Positions 33,364 to 45,351 of a stretch of DNA of 64,000 nt are shown here, piece by piece. Source of the DNA: Phialophora verrucosa (Eukaryota > Ascomycota > Eurotiomycetes > Chaetothyriales > Herpotrichiellaceae); contig MSED01000009.1 of NCBI GenBank assembly GCA_002099365.1, positions 1,054,001-1,118,000 on the forward strand. The letters run 5' to 3'. Within the stretch, counting starts at the first letter, position 1. Every line of letters starts with the position of its first letter. Under the pieces are notes generated by a model. That model ran no database searches. It saw only the letters and a program-made list of their open reading frames with translations, and was not told where the DNA came from. The translations under genes were made by a program, and so were the position numbers.

Positions 33364-35197
33364 TCACATGCACCAATCGCACTGTTGATGTCGATGGGTC
33401 AGCCCAAGGACCCGAGAACATGGTGACACCCAGAAAACAGACTTACGTTCTTCTCGTCGCAACCCGTGTTGTGGACAAAACAGTAGCTGCCTTTACATAT
33501 TCTGCAGGTTTTGGCCCATTGCTGCGTGCAATCCTGGCATTGACGGCCGCATTCCCAGCAATTCAAAGTCACTGCCGGTTGTCCAGGTCTCAGGCTCAGG
33601 AGGTTGGAGTGCAGCTGCAGGCGAGAGAAAATCAGAGAGCGTTACATGATGAGTGAACGGGTGAAGGAATATGGGATCTGTCGGCGTCCGGGCTGGCGGT
33701 CTCTTCGTCTCGATGGCGGCTTGGGGATCATTGAATGGTCCAATCTTGGGTTTCGAACGCCGTACCAGTCGATGGTGCGAATGGCGGCCTTCGGTTCCTC
33801 GATGCGATCCCTAACTATCCCCACATTCCGCCACCTCCAGCTCCAGCCATCCATTCGCCGACAAGGCAGTTTTCAACACAAAGACCATTAAATACCTTAA
33901 CGCGATCGCCCTCGTTGGATTCTTTCAGTGCACTCGCAGGCACGAAGCCTTGTGCTGCGTGGGACAGCCGTTCTACGTCGGCGATGAGCTGCCTTGAGAA
34001 CTTGGGGTTGTAGCAATCGGCGCACCACCATCGGTGACAGCTATCGCAATGTCGGTTGGTGAGGCACCACGTGCACGAGACAATGAGTCTCGGGGGGAGC
34101 GTCTGTCCGTCCTCGGCAACGCGCGGTGGAGGTCGAACTGCGTCAATGACTTTCCCTGATCGCGGCGGAGGCCAGAGAAGAGGAAAGTCTCTAATATCGC
34201 TCTCGCCCCAAACAGGAGCGCCATGAGGGTTCCTCCCACAGCTGGCACATCCTGAAGGTCCAAGGGCAACAGTCGCAAGAGGAGGAATGCCGGGCTTGTT
34301 CTTTGTCAAGTAGTCTCGGGAAGCGACGTGAAGCACAGGTGCCATGTCGGCATGCATGTGAGTACACAGGACAGCATCAAAGCTGATGATGCCTTTGCAG
34401 GTCTGTAAGGTCTCTTCCCACGAGCTCCGCTGTGCATGGCCCTGGGAGATGACCTGACCGCTTGCCGCATACCATGGTTCCACATTACGTGAGTCTGTCG
34501 TACAGTCTGTCTTGTGTTGTGCTCCGAGCTGAGCACCGCGATATCCTAGGACGCCCATTGTGTCGAAGTTGTAGTGGAAGGCATGGACGTAGTCAAAAGG
34601 CTCCTGGGTTGGAAATGCAGGTGGCGTGAAGACATATAGACCTTGCAATCGAGGAGTGCCTTCGGGTCGGCTTGGTCGACACAGGTGGCATAGGAGTTGC
34701 TGTAGTTTTGGCTGGTTGACGTTGAGACACCGCCGGATGCTGAGCAAGCGCACGCTGTACTCCGGTGCGGTGACGATGTCGTTGATCAGGTCGACGGTAA
34801 CCGACGCGAGGTCGTCAAGGACCATGGTGTGGACGCCTTGCAGCACTTTCATCCGTCTCAACTTCGCAAACACGCCGCGGAGTGGTCCGGCGTAGAACTC
34901 ATCTTCGGTGAGGTTCTCATCCATACGCTCTGCCCGCCAAGAGTGGCCACCAGAGTCTAATCGGGTCAGAAGATTCGGCGGCACATAGGCTCCGCGACAT
35001 TTCGACAAATCAACATATCGGAAGGCCCTTGGCGCGGAGTATACTAGATCTCGCAGTGTGTGTGATGTCCTAGCCAAGGCGAAGATGCTCGACAAGGACA
35101 GGTATGGTAGAGTACCATCCAGTATGATCGAGTTTGACAGGACATCGAGAAGGGATGGTGGTAGTTGATGTGTAGTAGATGGGAGGTCGCCGGCCAT
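33364..35197 (-). CDS. F-box protein with cysteine-rich zinc-binding C-terminal region
   Basis: The first exon starts at 35197. Residues 1-60 are an F-box-like segment (LPPSLLDVLSNSIILDG, then LSLSSIFALARTSHTLRDLV), so the protein is probably an SCF ubiquitin-ligase adaptor. A leucine-rich middle part follows, then Cys clusters (CASCGRNPHG and CTWCLTNRHCDSCHRWWCADC). Two 3' ends are possible. Unspliced, the frame continues to a TAG at 33815 and ends in GAGGGGMWG (460 residues). Spliced (33896/33614, then 33447/33381), it gains a second Cys/His module (NCWECGRQCQDC, CRICKGSYCFVHN) and ends CDWCM at 33364 (495 residues). The second donor, both acceptors and the phases are good: exons 35197-33896, 33614-33447 and 33381-33364. 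I favour the spliced form but cannot exclude the other. Substrate unknown. Confidence 0.75.
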
Positions 35198-35820
35198 ACT
35201 GGTGGACGCTTAATGGTTGAAGCGCGTCCGCGTGATGAGGAAGAGATGGAACGCTACAGAGGAGGATCCGATCTGAAAGCTGAATGAAAAGATGCAGATG
35301 GCGAGAAGGAGAGGCGATGGCCGACAGGATCTGGATGCTTAGAGAGCGGGTGTCATGATGTGTTGAGATGGATGGCAAGAGTCACCTCACCAGAAATTCA
35401 CTTGACGGTGAGATGATTCAGACCAGATGCCCAGATGCCCAGATGCCCGCCATTCCGCATCTGGATCTGCATCTCCGGCAGGCGCCGTTGGGGAATCAGG
35501 AGCTTCTTCCTCCCCCTTTACGTGGGATTCATCGAGTGCTAAACCCACGCCTAGATTCGGGCACATCATTCCATCTCTAACAAGGAGTCGTATGCTTCAC
35601 TAATAATACCCTTGAACGCGTCTCATCGTTATTCATGCCGTACGTTCATCATCTCTGATGTGAAAAATATCGTTATACCTCGTCCTGACCTGCTCATTTC
35701 TTTAGGCCAGCTTCCATGAACCCCTGCCAGAATATCCACGTCGATGAGCATCATAAACATGCATCCGTGTTTTGGGGACAGAACACACCATCCTCCTGAC
35801 TGACCAGAGTTATTTCAGAT
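35198..35820. other. Intergenic region
   Basis: Promoter of the F-box gene and 3' flank of the scramblase gene. It contains a small 8-base tandem repeat at 35424-35447. No gene is seen. Confidence 0.5.
35424..35447. repeat. Three tandem copies of CAGATGCC
   Basis: Exact 8-base units, repeated three times, lie upstream of the F-box gene. No function is evident. Confidence 0.8.
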
Positions 35821-38157
35821 TCATTGCGCCTTCTTCGCCTCTTTCGTGCTCAAATCCATGAGTTCAATCATTCCTAGCCCGACACGCTCGCTTTCGGCCC
35901 AGCTACGCTGCCTCTGCCAAAATCTTTCAGCGGCACCTTCTTCGCCGCCACTGATGGAGGTGCTTTGATTTCGTGCGTCTTCTTCAAGGCTCTCTCGCGT
36001 GATGCTTGCAAAAGCCTGTTCTCCCGACTCCGTCTTCAGCGGGCTGTTGGGAGGCGATGCGATGGGTTTCACCGCGTGTCCTAGCCCGGCATCCTCGAGA
36101 TATTTGCGACGCACCATGAACCGTTCACTGCGCTCTTTGCGCATGGCAGCGGAATCAAGCTTGCTTATCGCCGTCCGTACCAGCACACGCACCACGAGAA
36201 ATATGTGTTCCGACAGGAATACGCTAAGCAACAATGCCCACAGCTTGATTTGGTGCGGCCTGCCATCCGGACCGTGCCCGTCACCACCAGAGAACATATA
36301 CACCAGGGCCGCCGATGTGATGCTGCCTAACCAAGCAAGAAACTCAAGGCTAGCGAGCCACGGTCCAATGCTGTCGGCGCGGGCCGGATTCGGTCGACGG
36401 CATTCAACAGCCAATTTAAACGTGTCTCCCCGAAGCTCGATCCAATTGTTGATGAAGTACGAGACTGGTGTGAGGGGCCAGATGACGCTGAAGCAAGAGA
36501 GGTAGCCAAATTGGATACACATTTCACGTAGATCTGACGTCACATCGTACTCTGGCAGAGCTGCCTCCTCACGCACACGAGCAAGGAATTCCTTCTCCTC
36601 GGGCGGATCGTGGTCAGCAACCGAGGGCGTAGCGCCACCGTGCTTTTCTGCGCGTTGGGACTGCATCTCCTTGAACTTCTTGGTGCCCCGCTGCGTGACC
36701 ACTGGCATAACCGTTTCCATGGCAAAATTGACGACCTGAGCCGTCACTGCAAAGTAGATCATCTGATTGCGTAAGCGGTTGGGGTTGATGGTAAAGGTGG
36801 CAGGTGACGGTGTCTGGAGTTGCTTCTCGTTCTCGGCAAAGGGTTTGACCGTCATGCCAAAGATGTCCAGATAAGGCACCAGGATAGTGGCGAAAGGGAC
36901 ATAGACAAATGACGTTAGGAAGATGGCTGTATAGGAGGTGATGAAGTTGATGACAAAGACCTTGGAGATCATGGCTTTGTCGTGAGCTTCTTGTGTCTCG
37001 TAGTTCTCGTAGAAAGTGAGCTTCTCGGCAAACCCAGTGAGGAAATTGCTCATGGTGGGGACGGCCAGGGTGAGCATGATTGTGGGAAGGAAGACAAGGA
37101 TGGACTTGAGCGGGCCATCGTAGACCTCGGAGATGAAGATCTCAATGGCGTAGCAGGTGCAGATGATAGCTCCAAGAACGACGACACACAAAGCCGCCAG
37201 GGGGAGCTGGAGGAGCTGTCTCTGGAGTCTCTTCTTGGCTGGAAAGAACCAAACCTCCTCGCCCGTTACGGGATCCTTTGTGACTTTTTCAGGTGCAAAT
37301 TCCCTCCTCTTGTCTTCAATAGTGGAAACGTTCTTCACGTTCCAGCGGATGGCCAGTTCCTGCTCTTGACGTTTCCAGTATTCGACAAACACCACGCACC
37401 ACAGACCGTTGACGATTGCGTAGACGGGAGAGTAGTTGCCCAAGAGAACCCAGCAGGAGAAGCCGAAAGCGGCTGGGAAGATCATGAAGGAGAAGTAGGA
37501 TTGAAGAAATGCGTAATAGTAGGCAATCTGGATATGTCAATTCATGCCCAACCAACGTATGCTGTGCATCTTACCTTCTCACCAACAGTGTTTCTGATTT
37601 CGTCCAGGTCATCTGGGGTCAGAAATGTCTTCCGCGTAAACTCGCTCAGCCACTTCTTGTTCTTAACATGGTCGTGCAATGGAAAGACGGCTTCGACGTT
37701 CTTCCATTCTCCATGTTTTGGAGTTATACCAGCGCCACCTTCTTCCCGAGGACAGCATATCATGTGGTGGATGTGTCGAAGTCTCTCCGCGTCGGTCAAG
37801 GGCTCGGAGGTGAGGATGTTGGCCACATCGTTGGAAGGCTGGACCTGTCGCACTCCGTGAAGCCAGTCTTTGATCCTCGATCTATGTACCACATCGGCAA
37901 GGATCTTCTCGTCCGCAGCCTTAACGAAGACGAGTAAGGAGGTTTCATCGCCGCGTCGAACTTCGGTGGCTAGTCCAGTCTCGGCCAGAGCTCTAATGAG
38001 TTTCCTGAACTGCGTAACGCCAGCTTCCTTGTCTGTGAAGAATCAGTACTTAGGCTTGCAGAGCATAGCCGCCGGAAACTGTACCTTCGTCCTTAGGCAT
38101 GCGGTAGCTGATGACATAGTCAACGTCGAAATTGGACTGTAACGGCTTGTGCGACAT
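35821..38157 (-). CDS. Anoctamin/TMEM16-family lipid scramblase or channel
   Basis: Three exons: 38157-38085, 38032-37575 and 37527-35821; 745 residues, close to the length of characterised fungal TMEM16 scramblases. The soluble N-terminal domain (FDVDYVISYRMPKDEG, then AGVTQFRKLIRALAETGLAT) is followed by about ten membrane helices starting IAYYYAFLQSYFSFMIFPAA. Anoctamin signatures include FVEYWKRQEQELAIRWNV, PTMSNFLTGFAEKLTFYENY and VINFITSYTAIFLTSFVYVP. The last 120 residues are a cytoplasmic tail. Fungal members scramble phospholipids in a Ca2+-dependent way, or tether ER to plasma membrane as in yeast Ist2. The introns (52 and 47 bases) restore conserved sequence. It shares a 530-base divergent promoter with the FMN oxidase gene. 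Confidence 0.92.
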
Positions 38158-38687
38158 ATTGATAACTGAGGGAGAGAGTGAGTCAAGAGCAAGGGGAGGC
38201 CGCGAAGTTCCGCTCTTCACGGGGAGAAACGCAAGCCCAGGCCAGCACAATTTCTGAGGATGAGGTGAACAAGGGAGAAATCAAGGTAAAGAAAGTTGGA
38301 AATGAGGTCGTGCAGCTTCAACAATGACATTTGACATTGACCGAGACGCAAGACGTCATGCAGATCTGGTTGGCTCTCAATATGGCTAGACTGGTCTTTC
38401 GGCAATCGGCCAATCGCTTGCGAGACTCAGGAGACTCTTTCCCTTTTCATACCCGCACTTCACGTGATGTGGACCTCGGCATCACGAAAGCTCACCAGCA
38501 GTTGTTACTGGAATCTTACTTCCACCGTCGCTGTACACAATACCCACGGCTATCCACGGCCCAAAACAAATAAACCCCCGCGAAGTCGCTCTGACTTATC
38601 TCGGGCCCCTGCTCTATATGAGTCCCTTCTACTTCCTTCTCGCGGCAATTAAGACAAGCAAGCACAGACGACAGCTCATCAACAACC
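38158..38687. promoter_or_regulatory. Divergent promoter, TMEM16 scramblase / FMN oxidase
   Basis: 530 bases separate two start codons facing away from each other. A TATAT-like stretch (CTCTATATGAG) near 38614-38624 and a pyrimidine-rich leader precede the oxidase ATG. No gene fits between them. Co-regulation is possible but unproven. Confidence 0.5.
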
Positions 38688-40131
38688 ATGGCGAACAAGG
38701 ACGAGGCGGCCAAGTTGAATCAACCGTACACAGAACCTGACCCGAACAACTACTCTGCGTATCAGCGGGAGATCTACTCTTCTCTTCGGGCACCCATATT
38801 CTCAACAAAGCCGTCTGAATGGGAAGCTTTAGCTCGTGCAAAGGTGCCGGCCGGTAACTTTGGCTACGTCCACGGTTCGGCCTCCAGTGGCAGCACCCAT
38901 GCAGCCAACATTGCCGCTTTCGATCGGTATCGAATCCGCCCTCACATGTTGGTCAATGCCACCCGGAGAGACATGAGCGTCGAGCTGTTCGGCAAGAAGT
39001 ACAACAGCCCGCTTCTATTGGCGCCAGTTGGTGTCCAAAACATCATGCACGAAGATGCCGAGGAAGCCACCGCTCGGGCCTGCAAAAAGGTAAAGTCGTC
39101 TATGGCTGTATCATGCTGACTACGATTATTGGCCGCTGGTGTTCCTCCATGGCAGTGAATGTCAGGTCAGATCGCTGACGTCCTTCGGAGAACACTAGGT
39201 CGGGATTCCCATGATCCTCTCTTCGGCCGCCACACGGACCATCGAACAGGTGGCAGAAGCCAACGGCGACGGCTCGCGGTGGTACCAACTGTACTGGCCA
39301 CGACCTCAATGGGAAGATGTCACTGTGAGCTTGCTCAATCGTGCAAAAGCCAACGGCTACACGGTGCTGGTCGTCACACTCGACACGTTCAACTTGGCCT
39401 GGAGGCCGACAGACCTCGACACATCATATCTCCCTTTCATCTGGGGCGATGGGTGTCAAATCGGCCACTCCGACCCGGTCTTTAATGCTAGGTATGAGGA
39501 GATCCAAAGGAATGATACCAGAAGCTACGGGGAAAAGCTCGCAGAACTGTGGGCCACGCTGAGAAGACCCGGCTCAGTATACGGTGCCGCTAAAGTTCTA
39601 ACGAATGTATCTCTGCTTCAAAAGTCACGAGCTTGGTTAGACGTCTTGAACTCAGGGACGTATCGAGAATGGAAGCATCTGGAGATCTTGAAGAAGCTTT
39701 GGGACGGGCCAATTGTTCTCAAGGGAATCCAGACTGTCGACGACGCCCATCGAGCGATCGACTACGGAATGGACGGTATTATTGTCAGCAACCACGGCGG
39801 GAGACAATGCGACGGTGCCATCGCCTCGCTTGACGCTCTGGCCGAAATTGCCGCCGACGAAAGGGTTCAGAGATCCAATCTCACCCTCATCTTTGACAGT
39901 GGCATTCGCACAGGGAGCGACGCATTGAAGGCACTGGCGTTGGGTGCCAAGGCCGTCTGTATAGGCAGGCCTTTCATGTACGGCCTCGCCATACGAGGCC
40001 AGGAAGGCGTCGAGCACGTCTTGAGGTGCTTACTGGCCGACACCGACAATATGCTAGGTAACATGGGCAAGAAGAGCGTCAAGGATCTTAACAGGCCCGA
40101 CCTGCAGATCCGACCAGAATCGAAGCTCTAA
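38688..40131 (+). CDS. FMN-dependent alpha-hydroxy acid oxidase/dehydrogenase (lactate monooxygenase-like)
   Basis: Two exons, 38688-39089 and 39199-40131; 444 residues. It is a TIM-barrel flavoenzyme of the glycolate/lactate oxidase family. FMN-site motifs include PLLLAPVGVQNIMHED, the strand MILSSAATRTIEQVA, the catalytic His-Arg loop IIVSNHGGRQCDGAIASLDA, and FDSGIRTGSDALKALALGAK followed by GRPFMYGLA. It lacks the cytochrome b5 domain of yeast flavocytochrome b2 and a clear organelle signal, so cytosolic or peroxisomal 2-hydroxy acid oxidation is likely. The substrate (lactate, glycolate or other) cannot be fixed. The 109-base intron has GTAAAG..TAG ends and joins CKK to VGIPM. The C-terminus is SKL: PESKL, a canonical peroxisomal targeting signal type 1, which favours the peroxisome. 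Confidence 0.92.
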
Positions 40132-41141
40132 AACGGCCCTATTTCAGTACAGTATATACGAGGTATTCCCGACATCGGTACAAGATCGTTGGATGCGCAT
40201 CAAAGCGTCGCCATCCTCAAGTAGTTGAAAGCGACCTCGGAAAAATTTTTCTTCCCTATCTCCTTGGAGCGTTCGAACGACGAGGCCTGGATAATTAAAT
40301 CCCTATGCCGTTACATTCCCAGACAATGGCGAAAAATCAGCTGAGGGATAGCCGGATATGTTCAAGCTACTGTGCCTATGCTTACTCTTCCCCCCACACT
40401 ATCATTTACGACGAATACTGCTTTCTGCTATGCAGTGTTAGCGACTTGGAATACGGGGTACCATCCATGCATACGGAGTATCCCCAATTCTATTCAGGAG
40501 CAGTATGTCTGTTCATAATGGAACAATTTCGGTGATGGATCGCGGGCTCGGCATTGCGCTGTACTCGGTAAATCGATGCCGCTTCTCAAGCAAGGCGGTC
40601 AAACGCTGTTGCCTGCGGGATTAAGTGGGTGTTCAGGCGTGCTGCCGCTTATGCCTCCTAGTCAAAGTAGGTGTGCTTTACCACATGCGGACTTTGAGTA
40701 TGCGGATCGTCAATCCAACCCCATCTCACACTGTGGGTAACGAATCCTTCGGGTCAACAACGCCTATGAACCAAACGGAGGAACAAATGAGGGAGCGATC
40801 CCATAGGACAAGAGAATGCCTTGTCCATATTCATCCCTATGAAACACGCGGAACGACACCGATTTCATGACACAACAAGCCTGTTCCAAGGTAAAAGAAC
40901 CCGTCACGAACAGCGCAGATCCCCATACTATAACGAATGGGTATCCCGGCCCCAATGCACCGCCTCCACCGTTAAATTATGCTGCAGCCTTGCCTTGATG
41001 TAAGTATAGGTACGGAGCATGGAGTACTAGTAGGCCGAGTCCAGTTTGCATAAAGATGCCCATACACTTTCAGCAAGGCTTCAGGTGCAGCGGCAATATC
41101 CTTTCGCGCAACCTCGCAACCTCTGAAACATCATCTCCAGT
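40132..41141. other. Intergenic region
   Basis: 3' flank of the FMN oxidase and promoter of the sedolisin gene. Short open frames only, no motif. Nothing else is seen. Confidence 0.5.
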
Positions 41142-43092
41142 ATGCTCATCAATCAGTGGTTACTAGGAGTATGGGCTTTCCTACCCTCACTGGGCAACGC
41201 TACCCCTTCGACTCGACTGAAGATCCTCGAGCAGCTGGACAACATCCCGGACGGTTGGTACCAGGGAGATTCCGTGCCAGCTTGTCACCACCGAGTTAAG
41301 CTTCAGATTGCCGTCCGGCAGGAAGACAAGCATGGTTTGCTAGAAGAGAAACTGGTCGGCGTATCGACTCCCGGACATGCCCTCTATGGACAACATTACG
41401 ATGCTCAACAGCTAAGTGCGCTGCTTCGACCAGACCCAGCGGTTTCCAATGCCATACTATCTTGGCTACGGGGGGCGGGGATTCCTGAGACTGATATTTC
41501 AGACCATGGAGACTGGTTCACCGTCTATATGACTATTGCGCAGGCCGAACCCCTTCTCGACGCGAATTTTCAGTATTTCCACCATGCTGCTGACATCGCT
41601 GTACCACCACGGATCCGAACTCTTCAATACTCGGTCCCCCGCCATCTTCATCAACATATCCAGATGATCCAGCCGACAACCCATTTCGGTCGCGCAACAC
41701 CATATCAAGTCGGGGGAGAGCCCACTCCGATTCCTGCCTCTGGCCCTGGCTCTGCAACGAAGCTGAACGCGACCTACTGCAACACCACGACACCTCCAGA
41801 CTGCATCCGAGCCCTCTACAAGATCGGAGAGTTCAAGGCTAACTCGAGTTCCGGCGTCAAGCTAGGCATATCCGGCTTCAACTACCAGCAAGCAGTCCAC
41901 AGCGACCTCGATCTCTTCCGGGACAAGTGGGCACCGATGGAAAACGGGACAGGCTTCAACGTCGTGACGTCGAACGGAGGGGTCAACAATGAGACCGGAG
42001 CCCTGGTCTGGGCGCCCGAGGCCAACCTAGATATCCAGTACGGAGTCAGTCTCGCGTACGGCATCCCCGCCACGTTCTACAAAACCGGTGGTGTTGGCCC
42101 ACTTATTCCCGACCTGCAGCAGCCGAATGGCAGCGGAAGTGTGCTCGTTCAGGAACCCTTCCTGGAACACCTGCAATTCCTACTCAACTTGACACAGGAG
42201 GATCTACCTACCGTGCTGAGCATTTCCTATGGTGAAGACGAGCAGAGCCACCCTGTATCGTACATGAAAAGTGTATGTCAACTGTTTGCCAAACTCGGTG
42301 CTCGGGGAGTCTCCGTCATTGTCTCCAGGTCAGTATTTCCGTTCGTTCGCTCCGCCAGACGCAACAGTTAACAAGAGTCTAGTGGCGATGGCGGACCCGG
42401 CGACGGATGCATGACCAACGACGGAAAGAACACAACCCGTTTCCAGCCACAATTTCCATCTTCCTGTCCCTGGGTCACGTCGGTCGGTGGTACCGAACAG
42501 GTCCAGCCCGAGGTCGCGACATGGTTGTCTGGCGGAGGGTTTTCCGACGTCTTCGCCCGGCCGGACTATCAGGTCAAACAGGTCGGAGCGTATCTTAACA
42601 ATACCGTTGGGCCGAATCGCTTCAAAGGCCTATATAACCGCACAGGTCGCGGCATACCGGATGTTGCTGCCCAGGCTCAAACTACGTACCCGATCTTCCA
42701 CATGGGCAAGGAGACTCTCAGTGGAGGGACAAGGTCAGTCAAACGTCCGTGGACTTTGGAGCTTTTGGTCTCTTGGCTGACTACCCTTCCCACCAAACAG
42801 TGCGGCTACTCCAGTCTGGGCCGCGATCATCGCGAACATCAACTCCGTCCGGCTCTCCAAGGGGCAAAAACCCCTCGGTTTCCTGAACCCGTGGCTCTAC
42901 AGCGAGGGTTATCGCGGGCTCGTTGACATCACCGCCGGAGGATCTCGAGGCTGTTTCAACGCCGCGCTCGGCTCGGGGCTGGACGCACCGGAAGTTCCGG
43001 GCGCCGGATGGAACGCGACCACAGGGTGGGACGCAGTGACTGGGCTTGGAACCCCGGATTTTGAGAAGCTACTTAAGATAGCTACAAGTTGA
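41142..43092 (+). CDS. Sedolisin-family serine-carboxyl peptidase (S53, tripeptidyl-peptidase-like)
   Basis: Three exons: 41142-42328, 42383-42733 and 42801-43092; 609 residues. A signal peptide (about residues 1-20, ending SLGNA) is followed by a propeptide of about 180 residues (GWYQGDSVPACHHRVKLQIA onwards). The catalytic domain shows Glu293 and Asp297 in APEANLDIQY, the oxyanion-hole Asp in VSSGDGGPGDGC, and the nucleophile Ser513 in GGTSAATPVWA. The Ca2+ site is supplied by DITAGGSRGCF and GWDAVTGLGTPDF. The second intron splits the codon of the catalytic Ser. The enzyme should be secreted, self-activate at acidic pH and cleave tripeptides or act as an endopeptidase. Numerous NxS/T sites suggest glycosylation. 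Length is typical of fungal tripeptidyl peptidases. Confidence 0.94.
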
Positions 43093-43298
43093 GGAGCGTG
43101 GCATGGCGCGCGGAGAGTGTAGATGGACGGGCAGGCGTGCGTGCCTCTGGAGAGGGTCGAGTCCGGGACCGGCAATGTCGGCCGGGTGAACGTCACGGCG
43201 ACTCAACGCCCAAAACGCCTACAGCAACGAGGACACAACGAGGACCTTTGATCATCACATTCCAGTTGAAGCTTTATACTGTCTGCAACCCGCCGTCA

Positions 43299-44386
43299 CT
43301 AGGTGGAGGCTTTTCTGCCAAGCCCATCGCGATAGTCCTTGAGCACAGAGAACGGCGTGCCGTCGTACTTTGTCTTCTCCATCCATTCCCTCACGCTCTT
43401 CACCCTTGTCGGCAGGATCTCGTCCAAAAGCTCGTAGTCACGCTTCGTCAGCTCATCCTTCCACGTGTTCCAGAATCCCGAGAAGTTCTCCCTGAAAGTG
43501 AACAAGGTGGGATCGTCACGATCGGCCGAGTGCCCGATTTTCGCGTCAGGGTACGGGAAGATCGGGAGTGAGAAGTACTCATCCAAGCTGACATCCTTGT
43601 ACACGGCGGGTTTCCCGGTGACTGCAGTGTAAGCGGCAGCGACGTCCTTCCAGGCAATGTCCTCGGTGGCAACGTGCAGCTCGAGGCCGTTGCTGCGCGA
43701 TGGGGTATCCAGCAGCCAGCGAGCGTACAGTGCATAGTCCTCGAGATAGATCAGCGGACACTTTGCATCCCCCAGAGGCACCGCGAAGACCGCTGTGCTC
43801 GGATCGTCGGGGTGGGGAAATGGATGCAGAAGCTCCGACAGGCCCTCCATGTACAGACAAGAAGTCAAGACAGACCACGCCATCGGTTCCGTCGGCTGCG
43901 CAGCAATGTAGTCCACTACCTTGCCCTTGCCGTCGAGATGGCCCGTCCTGTATTTAGGATCAAAGTTTCCGAGCTTGGAGGCATATTCGAGTCCTGCGTA
44001 GATGAAGTGCTTCACCTTAAACTCTCGCGCCAGCTCATACAGGCGGATGCCCCAGTAGATCTCGGCCTTTTCGCCGACGGCGAAGCCATTGGTGTTTGCA
44101 AAGACATAGTCGACTCCCCTGAAGGCCTTGCGGAGGTCAGACTCGGAGTAAGAGTCGCCTTCGACGATGGTTACACCGGGTAGCTTCGCGAGCTCTCGAG
44201 CTTCTCCCGAAGAGCTATTCCGTGTGATGACGCGTGCGGCATACTTCTGGTCAGCAACCATGGCTTCAGCGGCCATTAGCAGACGTAAAGGTGGGAAGGA
44301 CTCCAGGTAAACGAACCTCTGACCACAGGAACACCCTGCGCGCCCGTTCCCCCTATCACCAATATTGTGCCTGGAGCCGTCGACAT
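43299..44386 (-). CDS. NmrA-like NAD(P)-binding protein
   Basis: Two exons, 44386-44317 and 44263-43299; 344 residues. The N-terminal Rossmann motif GTILVIGGTGAQG is encoded in the short first exon. A 53-base intron with a TGCTAATG branch sequence joins VVR to AMVADQKYAARVITRN. The body follows the atypical short-chain dehydrogenase fold: DLRKAFRGVDYVFANTNGFA, KHFIYAGLEYASKLG, and YLEDYALYARWLLD. No classical YxxxK catalytic pair is apparent, as in NmrA regulators, which sense NAD(P) rather than reduce a substrate; some relatives are reductases. It sits between the sedolisin (convergent) and the carbonic anhydrase. A redox-sensing or isoflavone-reductase-like role is possible; not decided. 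Confidence 0.88.
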
Positions 44387-45351
44387 GGTTTACAGAGCTT
44401 TGTAACTGTCCGAGAAATGTTGTGTGTGACTGAACCGTTTCGTTGTTGTGAAGGAGACCAGAGCCAGCTTTTATTCCGAGGACTTCGTTTTCATCTTACG
44501 TTTGAAGCTCGCCGGGCGGGTTTGAGTGTCTCGATGACCATGACAATGTGGACGTGCCCGTCGTACCAACTATGTCATAAACCACGCTCTCAAGGTAGGG
44601 ACTCTCGACTATCAAAGACTAATCTTGATTATGTCGGTCGTACGTACTGTGTACTCAGGCGACGTTTAGAATGGACGGTTCGACCTTGGCACGTCGGCCT
44701 GAGTGGTGGGTGACAGAAGCTCGCTTTCTAGACATCCTTGCGTACTGTGCATGTGGCAGGGTATGCATCTGTCGCTACAGACTCTCGATATCTGATGACC
44801 AGGCTCTTGGGCCCGCGTGGCAACATCAAACAGTCAGTGCGTACGAGTAAATAATCAAGGACGAGATTCACAACGCTAGTCCGCAGGTCCACGCACTAAT
44901 CCACCATGCTAGTGCATTGCGCTAATCTGAGACGCTAGGCCGCAACGCTAGTCCGCCAGACTACTCCGCACACAGTAGTACTCCTGGCAAGTCTTCCACG
45001 AAGATGTATCGTGCGTATGCTTCTTCAGCACTCGGCCTTCGAATTTTCTACTGAGTCCCCGATTAGAAGGTCTAAGTACGAGCAAATTGTTCGGGAGAGA
45101 AAACAAGTCGTTGCTTGCTAAGCTTCATTGATGATAAACTCCCGTTCGTCATGGCTAACGGACGGAATCTCAAGACACGTAGAATCGTTGAGATCATTGT
45201 GGTAGGCCTAGGGCTCTGGATATAGTTGAAGGCTCCAGAAGCATGGCCAGTGGTGTCCTCGACTTGGATATCAACTTCTTCGACAATCTTTGAACATATT
45301 GCGCAATCTCAAGCCATCAAGATCAAGCTCAAAATCAAAGCCAAAATCAAA
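44387..45351. other. Divergent intergenic region with degenerate repeats
   Basis: Promoters of the NmrA-like gene and the carbonic anhydrase gene. A block of degenerate GCTAGTCCGC-type repeats lies at 44871-44969. Just before the carbonic anhydrase ATG there is an AATCAAAGCCAAAATCAA tract in the leader. No gene is seen. Confidence 0.55.
44871..44969. repeat. Degenerate repeat block built on ACGCTAGTCCGC
   Basis: CAACGCTAGTCCGC occurs exactly at 44871-44884 and 44943-44956. Between and after them are diverged versions (ACGCACTAATCC, TGCTAGTGC, GCGCTAATCTG, ACGCTAGGCCGC, GACTACTCCGC). The decamer GCTAGTCCGC is also one arm of the inverted repeat at 53805-53830. It may be remnant of a small mobile or structural element; this is inference. 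Confidence 0.55.
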
